DNA of 64,000 nucleotides from CAWKEY01 sp963848675 (GTDB taxonomy: Bacteria > Pseudomonadota > Gammaproteobacteria > Methylococcales > Methylomonadaceae). The notes under the pieces are model-generated. The model was not told the origin of the DNA and searched no databases. It saw nothing but the letters and a program-made list of their open reading frames with translations. Position numbers and translations under genes: made by a program. This document shows positions 1-7,540 of the stretch, one piece after another. The stretch lies in NCBI GenBank assembly GCA_963848675.1, contig CAWKEY010000023.1:310001-374000 (forward strand), written 5' to 3'. The first letter of the stretch is position 1; each line of letters opens with the position of its first letter.

Positions 1-433
1 CATGATGCTGATCCGAGGGCAATTGATCGTAGACCACAGCCGGTTTGGGCGGGTCAAGCAAGTGTCCTGTAATCCGGTCAAATCGAATAATGCGATTGAC
101 TTCCGCCACATACAGCGCGCCGTCTTTGTAGGCCACGCCGTTAGGCATGTATAAACCGGTCGCGATAAAATATCGCTTGTCGGCCACGCCGTCAGCATCC
201 AAATCCTGCACGGCATAGACGTTCCCTGCCCGCCCCGTGCCGACAAACACCACACCGTTGTCGGCCAAGGCCAGGCTGCGGGCATTAGGCACATTATCGG
301 CAAAAACCGATACTATAAATCCGAGGGGTAAATGCAGCTGATTGATAACATTCTGATGGCTGTCCGGCTGCGGGAAGGCTAAACCTGCATTTAACAACAG
401 CAGATTGAACAGCATTATTTTCATAACTGACAT
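1..433 (-). CDS. Sorbosone/glucose dehydrogenase-like beta-propeller protein (partial, 3' end outside window)
   Basis: An open frame runs from an ATG at 433 to the left window edge without a stop (144 codons visible). It opens with a hydrophobic signal-like stretch (MKIMLFNLLLLNAGLAF) and continues with propeller-like repeats (ARSLALADNGVVFVGT, NVYAVQDLDADG, PNGVAYKDGALYVAEVNRI). These resemble PQQ-dependent sugar (sorbosone-type) dehydrogenases, which are periplasmic. The start is supported by an AGGAGGG Shine-Dalgarno about 7 bases upstream. The PQQ-binding part would lie beyond the window, so enzyme activity cannot be judged. It is divergent from htpX. Confidence 0.7.
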   Translation of the reverse strand, partial: MSVMKIMLFNLLLLNAGLAFPQPDSHQNVINQLHLPLGFIVSVFADNVPNARSLALADNGVVFVGTGRAGNVYAVQDLDADGVADKRYFIATGLYMPNGVAYKDGALYVAEVNRIIRFDRITGHLLDPPKPAVVYDQLPSDQHH

Positions 434-548
434 GAGAACTCCCTCCTGAATAAACTTTTCGCTATATTATCACTCTGAAAATCGATTGAATTATTTTATT
501 CAGTCCCCATAGTGATGAAACTGTAGTTAAACTTTGAAGGCTTTTACC

Positions 549-1424
549 ATGATGCGAATTTTACTTTTTCTAGCAACCAATGTGGCAATCATGATTGTCA
601 TCAGCATTGTGTTTAACCTGTTAGGCTTGAGCGGCACTTTAGACGCCCAGGGTATCGATCTTAATCTGAATGCCCTATTAGTCATGTCGGCCGTAATCGG
701 CGTGACCGGCTCGTTGATTTCGTTGGCCATGTCAAAATGGTCGGCGAAAAATGCCATGGGGGTTCATGTGATCGATCAACCGCAAAACCAGACTGAACAA
801 TGGCTGCTGGGTATTGTCGCCAAGCAGGCCAAACAAGCCGGCATCGGCATGCCCGAAGTCGGCATTTTCCAGACCCCCGAGCCCAACGCCTTTGCCACCG
901 GCATGAACAGAAACAATGCGCTGGTCGCGGTCAGCACCGGTTTGCTGCATAACATGAATGCCGATGAAGTGGAAGCGGTGGTCGGCCATGAAATCAGCCA
1001 TGTGGCCAACGGCGATATGGTCACCATGGCCTTGATGCAAGGCGTGGTCAACACCTTCGTGTACTTTTTTGCCACTGTAATTGGCCATGTGGTGGACCGT
1101 GTGGTCTTTAAAACCGAGCGCGGCTATGGCCCCGCTTATTACATCACGCAGATAGTTGCCCAAATTGCCCTGGGCATTCTGGCGTCCATGCTGGTCATGT
1201 GGTTCTCCCGTTACCGTGAATTCAGAGCCGATGCGGGCGGCGCCAACCTGGCCGGACGGCAGAAAATGATCAGCGCGCTGCGCGCCCTGCAACGCGGGCA
1301 TGAACCGCAGGATCTGCCCGGTCAACTGGCGGCCTTCGGCATTAATGGCGGCGGCATGAGCAGACTGTTCATGAGCCATCCGCCTCTGGAAGAGCGCATC
1401 GCCGCGCTGCAGAATCAGCAATAA
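549..1424 (+). CDS. htpX: Protease HtpX (membrane zinc metalloprotease)
   Basis: M48-family integral membrane protease that degrades misfolded inner-membrane proteins together with FtsH. The 291-residue protein has two N-terminal membrane segments (about residues 3-24 and 36-58), the zinc motif HEISH with His147, Glu148 and His151, two further hydrophobic segments (about 157-178 and 192-215) and the third zinc ligand Glu224 in the motif YREFRAD. Length equals that of the family. I start at ATG 549 (MMRILLFL, as in E. coli HtpX) because a GAAGG Shine-Dalgarno lies 8 bases upstream; an upstream TTG at 534 is less likely. A terminator-like hairpin follows. Confidence 0.97.
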   Translation: MMRILLFLATNVAIMIVISIVFNLLGLSGTLDAQGIDLNLNALLVMSAVIGVTGSLISLAMSKWSAKNAMGVHVIDQPQNQTEQWLLGIVAKQAKQAGIGMPEVGIFQTPEPNAFATGMNRNNALVAVSTGLLHNMNADEVEAVVGHEISHVANGDMVTMALMQGVVNTFVYFFATVIGHVVDRVVFKTERGYGPAYYITQIVAQIALGILASMLVMWFSRYREFRADAGGANLAGRQKMISALRALQRGHEPQDLPGQLAAFGINGGGMSRLFMSHPPLEERIAALQNQQ

Positions 1425-1438
1425 AGGATTGCTTTGAA

Positions 1439-1463
1439 GCCGGACAGCTCCTGTCCGGCTTTT
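1439..1463 (+). terminator. Rho-independent terminator after htpX
   Basis: Perfect 9-bp stem GCCGGACAG / CTGTCCGGC with a 3-base loop, followed by TTTT. It sits 14 bases after the htpX stop and only 4 bases before the ATG of the next small gene. Confidence 0.75.
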
Positions 1464-1467
1464 CCCT

Positions 1468-1698
1468 ATGACTCAACATCAAACCATCCGCTTTTCTCTG
1501 ACTCTTTCTTATGAGCAATACCTCAGGGTGTACCAGGGTATCGCCAAAACCATTACTGTCATCAGCGATGACGGCAGAAGTGTCATTTTTCCAGCCGGCA
1601 ATATCCAGTCTTTTTTGACCAAACAAGGCATCAACGGGCATTTTGAAATGGAATTAACGCCTCAACATAAGTTTCTCGGCATCAAAAAAATCCGTTAA
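1468..1698 (+). CDS. DUF2835 family protein
   Basis: A 76-residue protein matching the DUF2835 pattern: F-x-L-x-L-S-x-E-Q-Y-L at the N terminus, then a hydrophobic strand, DGR-x-V-x-FPA and a C-terminal GI-x-G-x-F segment. The family is small, found in gammaproteobacteria and has no known function. The ATG follows a terminator hairpin directly and no Shine-Dalgarno is visible, so translation may be weak or the start atypical. Confidence 0.8.
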   Translation: MTQHQTIRFSLTLSYEQYLRVYQGIAKTITVISDDGRSVIFPAGNIQSFLTKQGINGHFEMELTPQHKFLGIKKIR

Positions 1699-1857
1699 AT
1701 TCTTTTCCGCAGCAGTTGCCGTCAGTCAGCCTCAAAATCCTGATTTTTTGTCAGTGCCGCCGGCCAAAACACATCCATGCGTTTTCAATAAATACAAAGA
1801 CCTAGCTATTTATCGCTGATTTCAGCACGCTTTCTCAAGTATTATTTTCCCTGGTAA

Positions 1858-1904
1858 ACACAATATGTTGTGCTAATATTTTTCTCAATCACTATATATC
1901 GACA
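1858..1904 (+). promoter_or_regulatory. Tandem NrdR boxes upstream of nrdJa
   Basis: Two 16-bp sites, ACACAATATGTTGTGC (1858-1873) and TCACTATATATCGACA (1889-1904), fit the NrdR consensus acaCwAtATaTwGtgt; the first is nearly perfect and the second has a few mismatches. Their starts are 31 bp apart, i.e. three helical turns, which is the usual arrangement for the ATP/dATP-sensing repressor NrdR at ribonucleotide reductase promoters. The rest of the 282-bp region between DUF2835 and nrdJa is AT-rich; no other element recognised. Confidence 0.8.
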
Positions 1905-1980
1905 AAATAGCTTTTTTCTCAAAACTGATTTTTTTGTTAATTTATAGCCACTTACACCACCACTGCCAGGGACATCATCA

Positions 1981-4900
1981 ATGACTGCAAAACTCCATGT
2001 CGTCGCCAACACGGTGACCGAAATACCATTTCAGGACGCTTCCATGGATATTTGGGATACCAAATATCGCTTAAAAACCAAGGATGGCGCAGCAATTGAT
2101 GCAAACATTGACGAAACCTATCAGCGCGTTGCCAGGGCGCTGTCTGAAGTGGAAAAAGGCAAAAACAAACAGGAGCAGTATTACAAGGAATTTCTGTGGG
2201 CCTTGCGTCAGGGCGCCATTCCGGCCGGGCGTATTGTCTCCAATGCCGGCGCACTGGAACACAAGCCAGCAACCTCGACGATTAACTGCACGGTTTCCGG
2301 AACTATCACCGATTCCATGGATGATATTCTGGGCAAGGTGCATGAAGCCGGATTAACGCTGAAAGCCGGTTGCGGCATCGGTTATGAATTTTCCACGCTG
2401 CGTCCCAAAAATGCCTATGTCTCCGGTGCCGGCGCGTATACCTCAGGCCCGCTGTCGTTCATGGATATCTACGACAAGATGTGCTTCACCGTCTCGTCCG
2501 CCGGCGGCCGCCGCGGCGCGCAAATGGCCACTTTCGACATCGGCCATCCCGATGTCGTCGAATTTATCCGCGCCAAGCGCGAAGATGGCCGCCTGCGCCA
2601 GTTCAATCTGTCCTTGCTGATTACCACCGAATTCGTCGAAGCCGTTAAAAATGACCAGCCCTGGCGCTTGTCATTTCCGGTCACCGAAAAAGAAGCCAGG
2701 CTCGACCAGATTGACCTCAACGACAGCAGCCAGATCATCTGGCGCGAATTCCCCAGCACTGAAAACTATATCGTTAATAATGATGGTCTGGTTGCCTGCC
2801 GTATTACCAAAACCATGCCCGCACAGCGCTTGTGGGACATCATCATGAGTTCTACTTACGATTATGCCGAACCCGGATTCATCCTGATCGACAAAGTCAA
2901 CGAGATGAACAACAACTGGTTTTGCGAAAAAATTCGCGCCACCAATCCTTGCGTAACAGGCGACACCTGGATTCAAACAGAGCAAGGTCCAAGACAAGTG
3001 AACACCATCCTGGGCCAACAAATCAACGTATTAGTCGATGGTCAATTACACCAATCCGGCACTAATGGCTTCTTTAAAACTGCAACAAAAGAAGTGGTCA
3101 GATTAAGAACAAAAGAAGGTTACAGCCTGCGTCTGACTAATGATCATCAGGTGCGCAAAATTACTAGTCTGGATCGTTATAACCTTGAAACAGAATGGTG
3201 TGCAGCCGGCCAACTACATGCGGACGATCAGGTTTTGCTGAATAATCATCGTCAACATACTCACTGGAATGGAAAATACACCGAGAATCAAGGCTATCTA
3301 ATCGGATTGTTAATTGGAGATGGCACGTTAAAAGAAGATAAAGCCGTGCTGTCTGTTTGGAAAAGCGAGCAAGTCATAAATAGCGACATCAATACCTTGA
3401 ATACCGGTGTTGATGCCATTATGGATAAGGTCATGCTTGCTGCAGCTGAATTTAATACGCGCAGCGACTTTAAAGGCTGGTCTGAAATTGTCGGAAGAAA
3501 TGAATTCAGGCTCAGTTTTGCCGAGCTGAAAACGCTGGCTGAAGAACTTGGCATGTCCCCTGGTAACAAATGTATCAGCGCACAACTCGAAACAGCTTCG
3601 AGTGATTTTTACCGAGGCTTCTTACAGGGATTTTTTGATGCCGACGGTTCTGTTCAAGGCAGCCAAACCAAAGGCGTCAGCATTCGCTTGGCTCAATCTG
3701 ATCTTCCTCGTCTGGAAGCAGTGCAGCGCATGTTACTTCGCTTGGGGATCACCTCAACCCTCTATCGCAACCGTCGTCAAGCCGGCATAACAAAACTGCC
3801 GGACGGAAAGGGCGGCGTTGCTGATTATAAAATTTCTCCTCAACATGAACTGGTTATCAGCGGCGATAATCTTGCCGTTTATCAAGAATTAATAAACTTT
3901 ACAGACAGCAACAAAGCGGCTCAACTTGAAGCTGCTTTTAAAAATTACCACCGCTCTTTAAATCGTGAGCGTTTTGTCGCTACGATTGAATCGATCACAC
4001 CTGATGGCCATGAAGATGTATTCGATATACAGATTCCAGGCATTAACACTTTTGATGCCAATGGCTTACACGCGCACAATTGCGGCGAACAGCCGCTGCC
4101 GCCTTATGGCAGCTGCCTGCTAGGCTCCATCAACCTGACCCGTTTTGTTAAAAAACCCTTCACGGCTGATGCGCATTTTGACTGGGATAGTTACCGCAAA
4201 ACCATCCGTATTTTTACCCGCATGCTCGACAATGTCGTCGAAATCAACGGCCTGCCCCTGCCCCAGCAACGCGATGAAATCTTCAGCAAGCGCCGTCACG
4301 GCATGGGCTATCTGGGCCTGGGCTCAACGGTTACCATGCTGGGCATGAAATACGGCGATGAATCGTCACTGCAATTTACTGAAGAAGTCACCAAGATCCT
4401 GGCCGTTGAAGGCTGGAAAGCCGGCTTGAGCCTGGCCAAAGAAAAAGGCCCGGCGCCGATCATGGATCAGGTCTTTACCGTCACCGGTGAAATGCTGCAC
4501 AAGCGTCCGGAAATGCTTGCCGATGGCTACAAAATCGGCGATCAGCTGCCCGGAAAGCTGCTGCACGCAAAATACAGCCGCTATATGCAGCAACTGGCAC
4601 ACGTTGATCCTGAACTGGTTAAGGAACTGATTGAAACCGGCGCGCGCTTCACGCATCACAGCTCGATCGCGCCCACCGGCACCATCTCGCTGTCCCTGGC
4701 CAACAACGCCAGCAACGGCATCGAGCCCAGCTTTGCGCACCATTACTCGCGCAATGTGATCCGCGCCGGTAAAAAGTCCAAAGAAAAAATCGATGTGTTT
4801 TCCTTTGAATTGCTGGCCTACCGGGAAATGGTCAATCCCCAGGCCATGCCTTACAGCGATGACCCTGCCCTACAGCTGCCGGACTATTTCATTGCCGCCG

Positions 4901-5262
4901 ATAACGTCACGCCGAAACAGCATGTCGACATCCAGGCCGCCGCGCAAAAATGGATCGATTCGTCCATCTCGAAAACCGCGAATGTGCCGACCGATTATCC
5001 GTACGAAGACTTCAAGTCCATCTACGAATACGCCTACGACAAAGGCCTGAAGGGCTGCACCACCTTCCGCTTCAATCCGGAAGTGTTCCAGGGCGTGCTG
5101 GTCAAGGAATCGGATCTGGAAAACACCACCTATCAATTCACCCTGGAAGACGGCCATGTGGTCGAATTTAAAGGCAACGAGGAAGTGGAATACGACGGCG
5201 AAATGCACACCGCCGCCAACCTGTTTGATGCCTTGAAGGAAGGCTATTACGGCAAGTTTTGA
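1981..5262 (+). CDS. nrdJa: Class II (B12-dependent) ribonucleotide reductase NrdJa with in-frame intein
   Basis: Reduces ribonucleotides to deoxyribonucleotides. The 1093-codon frame is an RNR of 716 residues (323 + 393) split by a 377-residue intein. Seen in the extein: NCTVSGTITDSM with the first redox cysteine, the thiyl-radical region ATNP + CGEQPLPPYGSC (intein lies between P and C), and the GSCLLGSINL second redox cysteine. The C-terminal redox/zinc tail is missing here and is found in the separate nrdJb downstream, as in Pseudomonas NrdJa/NrdJb; the cobalamin dependence is inferred from that similarity. ATG 1981 is preceded by two NrdR boxes. Splicing must occur for activity because the radical cysteine is the residue after the intein. 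Confidence 0.93.
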   Translation: MTAKLHVVANTVTEIPFQDASMDIWDTKYRLKTKDGAAIDANIDETYQRVARALSEVEKGKNKQEQYYKEFLWALRQGAIPAGRIVSNAGALEHKPATSTINCTVSGTITDSMDDILGKVHEAGLTLKAGCGIGYEFSTLRPKNAYVSGAGAYTSGPLSFMDIYDKMCFTVSSAGGRRGAQMATFDIGHPDVVEFIRAKREDGRLRQFNLSLLITTEFVEAVKNDQPWRLSFPVTEKEARLDQIDLNDSSQIIWREFPSTENYIVNNDGLVACRITKTMPAQRLWDIIMSSTYDYAEPGFILIDKVNEMNNNWFCEKIRATNPCVTGDTWIQTEQGPRQVNTILGQQINVLVDGQLHQSGTNGFFKTATKEVVRLRTKEGYSLRLTNDHQVRKITSLDRYNLETEWCAAGQLHADDQVLLNNHRQHTHWNGKYTENQGYLIGLLIGDGTLKEDKAVLSVWKSEQVINSDINTLNTGVDAIMDKVMLAAAEFNTRSDFKGWSEIVGRNEFRLSFAELKTLAEELGMSPGNKCISAQLETASSDFYRGFLQGFFDADGSVQGSQTKGVSIRLAQSDLPRLEAVQRMLLRLGITSTLYRNRRQAGITKLPDGKGGVADYKISPQHELVISGDNLAVYQELINFTDSNKAAQLEAAFKNYHRSLNRERFVATIESITPDGHEDVFDIQIPGINTFDANGLHAHNCGEQPLPPYGSCLLGSINLTRFVKKPFTADAHFDWDSYRKTIRIFTRMLDNVVEINGLPLPQQRDEIFSKRRHGMGYLGLGSTVTMLGMKYGDESSLQFTEEVTKILAVEGWKAGLSLAKEKGPAPIMDQVFTVTGEMLHKRPEMLADGYKIGDQLPGKLLHAKYSRYMQQLAHVDPELVKELIETGARFTHHSSIAPTGTISLSLANNASNGIEPSFAHHYSRNVIRAGKKSKEKIDVFSFELLAYREMVNPQAMPYSDDPALQLPDYFIAADNVTPKQHVDIQAAAQKWIDSSISKTANVPTDYPYEDFKSIYEYAYDKGLKGCTTFRFNPEVFQGVLVKESDLENTTYQFTLEDGHVVEFKGNEEVEYDGEMHTAANLFDALKEGYYGKF
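2950..4080 (+). other. Intein with LAGLIDADG homing endonuclease inside NrdJa
   Basis: Codons 324-700 of nrdJa. Seen: Cys1 in the N-terminal splicing block (CVTGDTWIQT), a block B TxxH motif (TNDH), two LAGLIDADG helices (GYLIGLLIGDG and FYRGFLQGFFDADG) with both catalytic acidic residues, block F (VFDIQIPGINTF) and the C-terminal block ending His-Asn followed by Cys+1. All splicing residues are intact, so the element should splice; the endonuclease also looks intact. Base use is more AT-rich than in the extein, as expected of a mobile intein. Confidence 0.95.
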
Positions 5263-5300
5263 TTTATTTGGGTGCCTCATCACCCTCCCCGACAAGAAGC

Positions 5301-5463
5301 AAAGCCGTTAAGTAAAACCGTCATACCGGCAGGGATTGCCGGTATCCAGTTCACAGGGATGTGAACCTCGTTGCCATCCATGGCTTCTGGGTTCCGGCAC
5401 CCGTAAGAGCGCGTAAGCGAATCCCTGCCGGAACGACGTGTCGGTTCTTAACTTAAAGGCATT
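5301..5463 (+). repeat. MITE-like inverted-repeat element between nrdJa and nrdJb
   Basis: A 163-bp non-coding block bounded by imperfect inverted ends (AAAGCCGTTAAGTAAAA at the left; the reverse complement of the right end is AATGCCTTTAAGTTAAG). Inside, ACCGGCAGGGATTGC is mirrored by AATCCCTGCCGGAACG. The right end equals the terminal repeat of the 100-bp element at 30087-30186 apart from one base, so both belong to one family. It accounts for most of the 262-bp gap between two genes that are normally close together. Confidence 0.7.
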
Positions 5464-5524
5464 GCCGAACAAAGCAGGGGAATTGAGAGGCGACTAGGGA
5501 ATTTAACAAATACCAGGCATAAAC

Positions 5525-6199
5525 ATGACACATAAAATTGCAAAAAAAATCATCGGCTACAAAGTCCTGACCAAAGACACTACCGAAGCTCCCAAGCCGC
5601 AAGAACAGCAGTCGTTAGAGCGCATGAACGAAACCGTCGAGCGGCCCGAAGTACTGGTAGGCTCCACCTACAAGATCAAAACCCCGCAGTCGGAGCATGC
5701 CCTGTACATCACCATCAACGACATGATTCTGAACCAGGGCACCGCCCACGAAGAGCGGCGGCCCTACGAAATCTTCATCAACTCCAAAAACATGGAGCAT
5801 TTCCAGTGGGTGCTGGCGCTGACCCGCGTGATCTCGGCGGTATTCCGCAAAGGCGGTGATGCCTGCTTCCTGGTCGAAGAACTGAAAGCCGTATTTGATC
5901 CCAAAGGCGGTTACTTTAAAAAAGGCGGCGTGTTCATGCCGTCATTAGTGGCAGAAATCGGCTGCGCCATCGAAACGCATCTGAAACACATCGGCATGAT
6001 CAAGCCGGAAGCGATGACCGATCATCAAAAACAGTTTCTTGCCGAAAAGCGCCGCGAGTTCGAAGCCCAGCACGGCGAGTCGAACGGCCAGTCGTTCCCC
6101 GAAAAAGCCATACTCTGCAACAAGTGCAGCACCAAGGCCATGGTGTTAATGGACGGCTGTATGACGTGCTTGAATTGCGGTGAGAGTAAGTGTGGGTGA
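5525..6199 (+). CDS. nrdJb: NrdJb, C-terminal component of class II ribonucleotide reductase
   Basis: A 224-residue protein that supplies the C-terminal redox/zinc module to NrdJa. The middle part (YKIKTPQSEHALYITIND ... EIFINSKN) matches the C-terminal domain of fused class II/TSCPD-like reductases. The last 33 residues contain three cysteine pairs, CNKC, CMTC and CGESKC, which fit the zinc-binding and dithiol-relay tail that re-reduces the active site. A single-copy gene would normally follow nrdJa directly; here the element at 5301-5463 is in between, so co-transcription needs read-through. Its 3' end is duplicated at 6724-6870. Confidence 0.88.
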   Translation: MTHKIAKKIIGYKVLTKDTTEAPKPQEQQSLERMNETVERPEVLVGSTYKIKTPQSEHALYITINDMILNQGTAHEERRPYEIFINSKNMEHFQWVLALTRVISAVFRKGGDACFLVEELKAVFDPKGGYFKKGGVFMPSLVAEIGCAIETHLKHIGMIKPEAMTDHQKQFLAEKRREFEAQHGESNGQSFPEKAILCNKCSTKAMVLMDGCMTCLNCGESKCG

Positions 6200-6267
6200 T
6201 GACGAATGGCAATCTTCTGGAACATTTAAATTCACCCGGCTATAGTGCAGCGATGAACGAGATAGCC

Positions 6268-6492
6268 ATGACGGATTATTTCCGTAATGACGTTTTGACC
6301 AAACGCCCTTATATCAGCCTGGTTTGGTGTCAAGCAGCGCTATCGAATCCAGTTCGACGCGAAATCCAGGACGATGGGCGAATCCGGCACTGGGTGTTTG
6401 TGCCTGAGTTGAACAGATATTTACGTGTTGTAACCCTGGAAGACGGTGTGACGATACATAACGCCTTTCCTGACCGGAGATTTAAACCATGA
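6268..6492 (+). CDS. Hypothetical protein paired with DUF2283 (toxin-antitoxin-like)
   Basis: A 74-residue protein (from ATG 6268, MTDYFRNDV; ATG 6253 is an alternative) with the pattern KRPYI-x3-WC ... P-x-R-REIQ-x-DGRIR-x-W ... YLRVVTLEDG-x-T-x-HNAF-x-DRRFK. I do not know a named function; similar small proteins sit directly before DUF2283 genes and the pair is often regarded as toxin-antitoxin-like. Its stop overlaps the next start by ATGA, so the two are translationally coupled. It lies between two copies of the nrdJb 3' end. Confidence 0.65.
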   Translation: MTDYFRNDVLTKRPYISLVWCQAALSNPVRREIQDDGRIRHWVFVPELNRYLRVVTLEDGVTIHNAFPDRRFKP

Positions 6493-6704
6493 AACTGAGC
6501 TACGACCAAGCAACCGATTCCTTGTACATCCATTTGGCCGATAGACCGTCCGTCGATTCCGAGGAAGTGGCCGATGGCGTTGTGCTGGATTTTGACCGTG
6601 ACGGCGCCTTGGTAGGGATTGATGTTCAGCACGCCAGCCTTAAGGCGGATATTCATTCCGTGGTCATGTCGCATTTGCCTTTAACGAATTTGCAGGCGGC
6701 ATAA
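6489..6704 (+). CDS. DUF2283 family protein
   Basis: A 71-residue protein with the DUF2283 pattern: M-K-x-x-YD-x-x-x-D-x-LYI-x-L ... S-x-E-x-x-x-G-x-V-x-D-x-D-x-x-G-x-L-x-GI-D. The family is short and usually coupled to a small upstream gene, as here (ATGA overlap). It may act as the antitoxin of the pair; this is inference from gene order only. Confidence 0.8.
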   Translation: MKLSYDQATDSLYIHLADRPSVDSEEVADGVVLDFDRDGALVGIDVQHASLKADIHSVVMSHLPLTNLQAA

Positions 6705-6723
6705 TCTGAGCGCCCAGTCCCTC

Positions 6724-6870
6724 CGCGAGTTTGAAGCGCAGCACGGCGAATCGAGCGGCGATTCGTTCTCCGAAAAAGCCATACTCTGCAACAAGTGCAG
6801 CACCAAAGCCATGGTGTTGATGGATGGCTGTATGACGTGTTTGAATTGCGGTAAGAGTAAGTGTGGGTAA
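6724..6870 (+). pseudogene. Duplicated 3' end of nrdJb
   Basis: In-frame 48-codon segment plus stop that repeats the nrdJb C terminus: REFEAQHGES, then the CNKC and CMTC motifs and a final CGKSKCG (CGESKCG in the intact gene). It lacks any start and the N-terminal 170 residues. The two copies flank the DUF2283 module, which suggests that the module entered by, or together with, a partial duplication of nrdJb. Confidence 0.85.
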
Positions 6871-7540
6871 AGTGGAACATTTGTATACTCTATCCCAGCC
6901 GGTTTATCATGAAGAAATGCAAGATATACCGACCTGTATAATAACTTGTTATGCCTTTCGTAAATATAAAAGTTGGCGAGGAATAAAATAAATGGATTGG
7001 GCCTCAGACGTTAAAAAGATATCCCCATACATATTAAGAATCCGAACTCAAAATGGGTGGGGAACTGGATTTGTTTTTTGGCAAAATGAATCTCTGTGCT
7101 GCATTGCTACCGCTAAACATGTTATTAAACAAGCAAATGTTAATGGATGGGAACAACCAATATACCTCGATCAAAAAGATGGAAACTCTGTTCGTCTTAA
7201 TCCTGAACATCGTAGGATAATTGATAGTCTTAACTCAGAAATAGACGGTGATTCAGCTTCAATCCTTATTTATAAATCTGGGCTTAATTTGCCTACCAAC
7301 TGCCTCCTCTTGTGGGATTTTAGCAGTGAAATCCCCATAGGTACTCAGCTTGGGTGGCTCGGGTATCCTCAAGTTGTCGATCAAAGCATTCTTACACCGA
7401 GTTTCTTTTCTGGGGCTTTGAGTAATACCTTTGCCCATTTGGAACAGTTCGCCATTGATGGAGTAGCAATCGGTGGCGTTAGTGGAGGCCCCGTTTTTTG
7501 CAAACTCAATAATAATAGCCCTAATATCATTGGAACTATC

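Noticed and set aside
732..1421. 229-codon minus-strand frame opposite htpX
   Set aside because: Antisense shadow of htpX; His-rich composition arises from the opposite codons.
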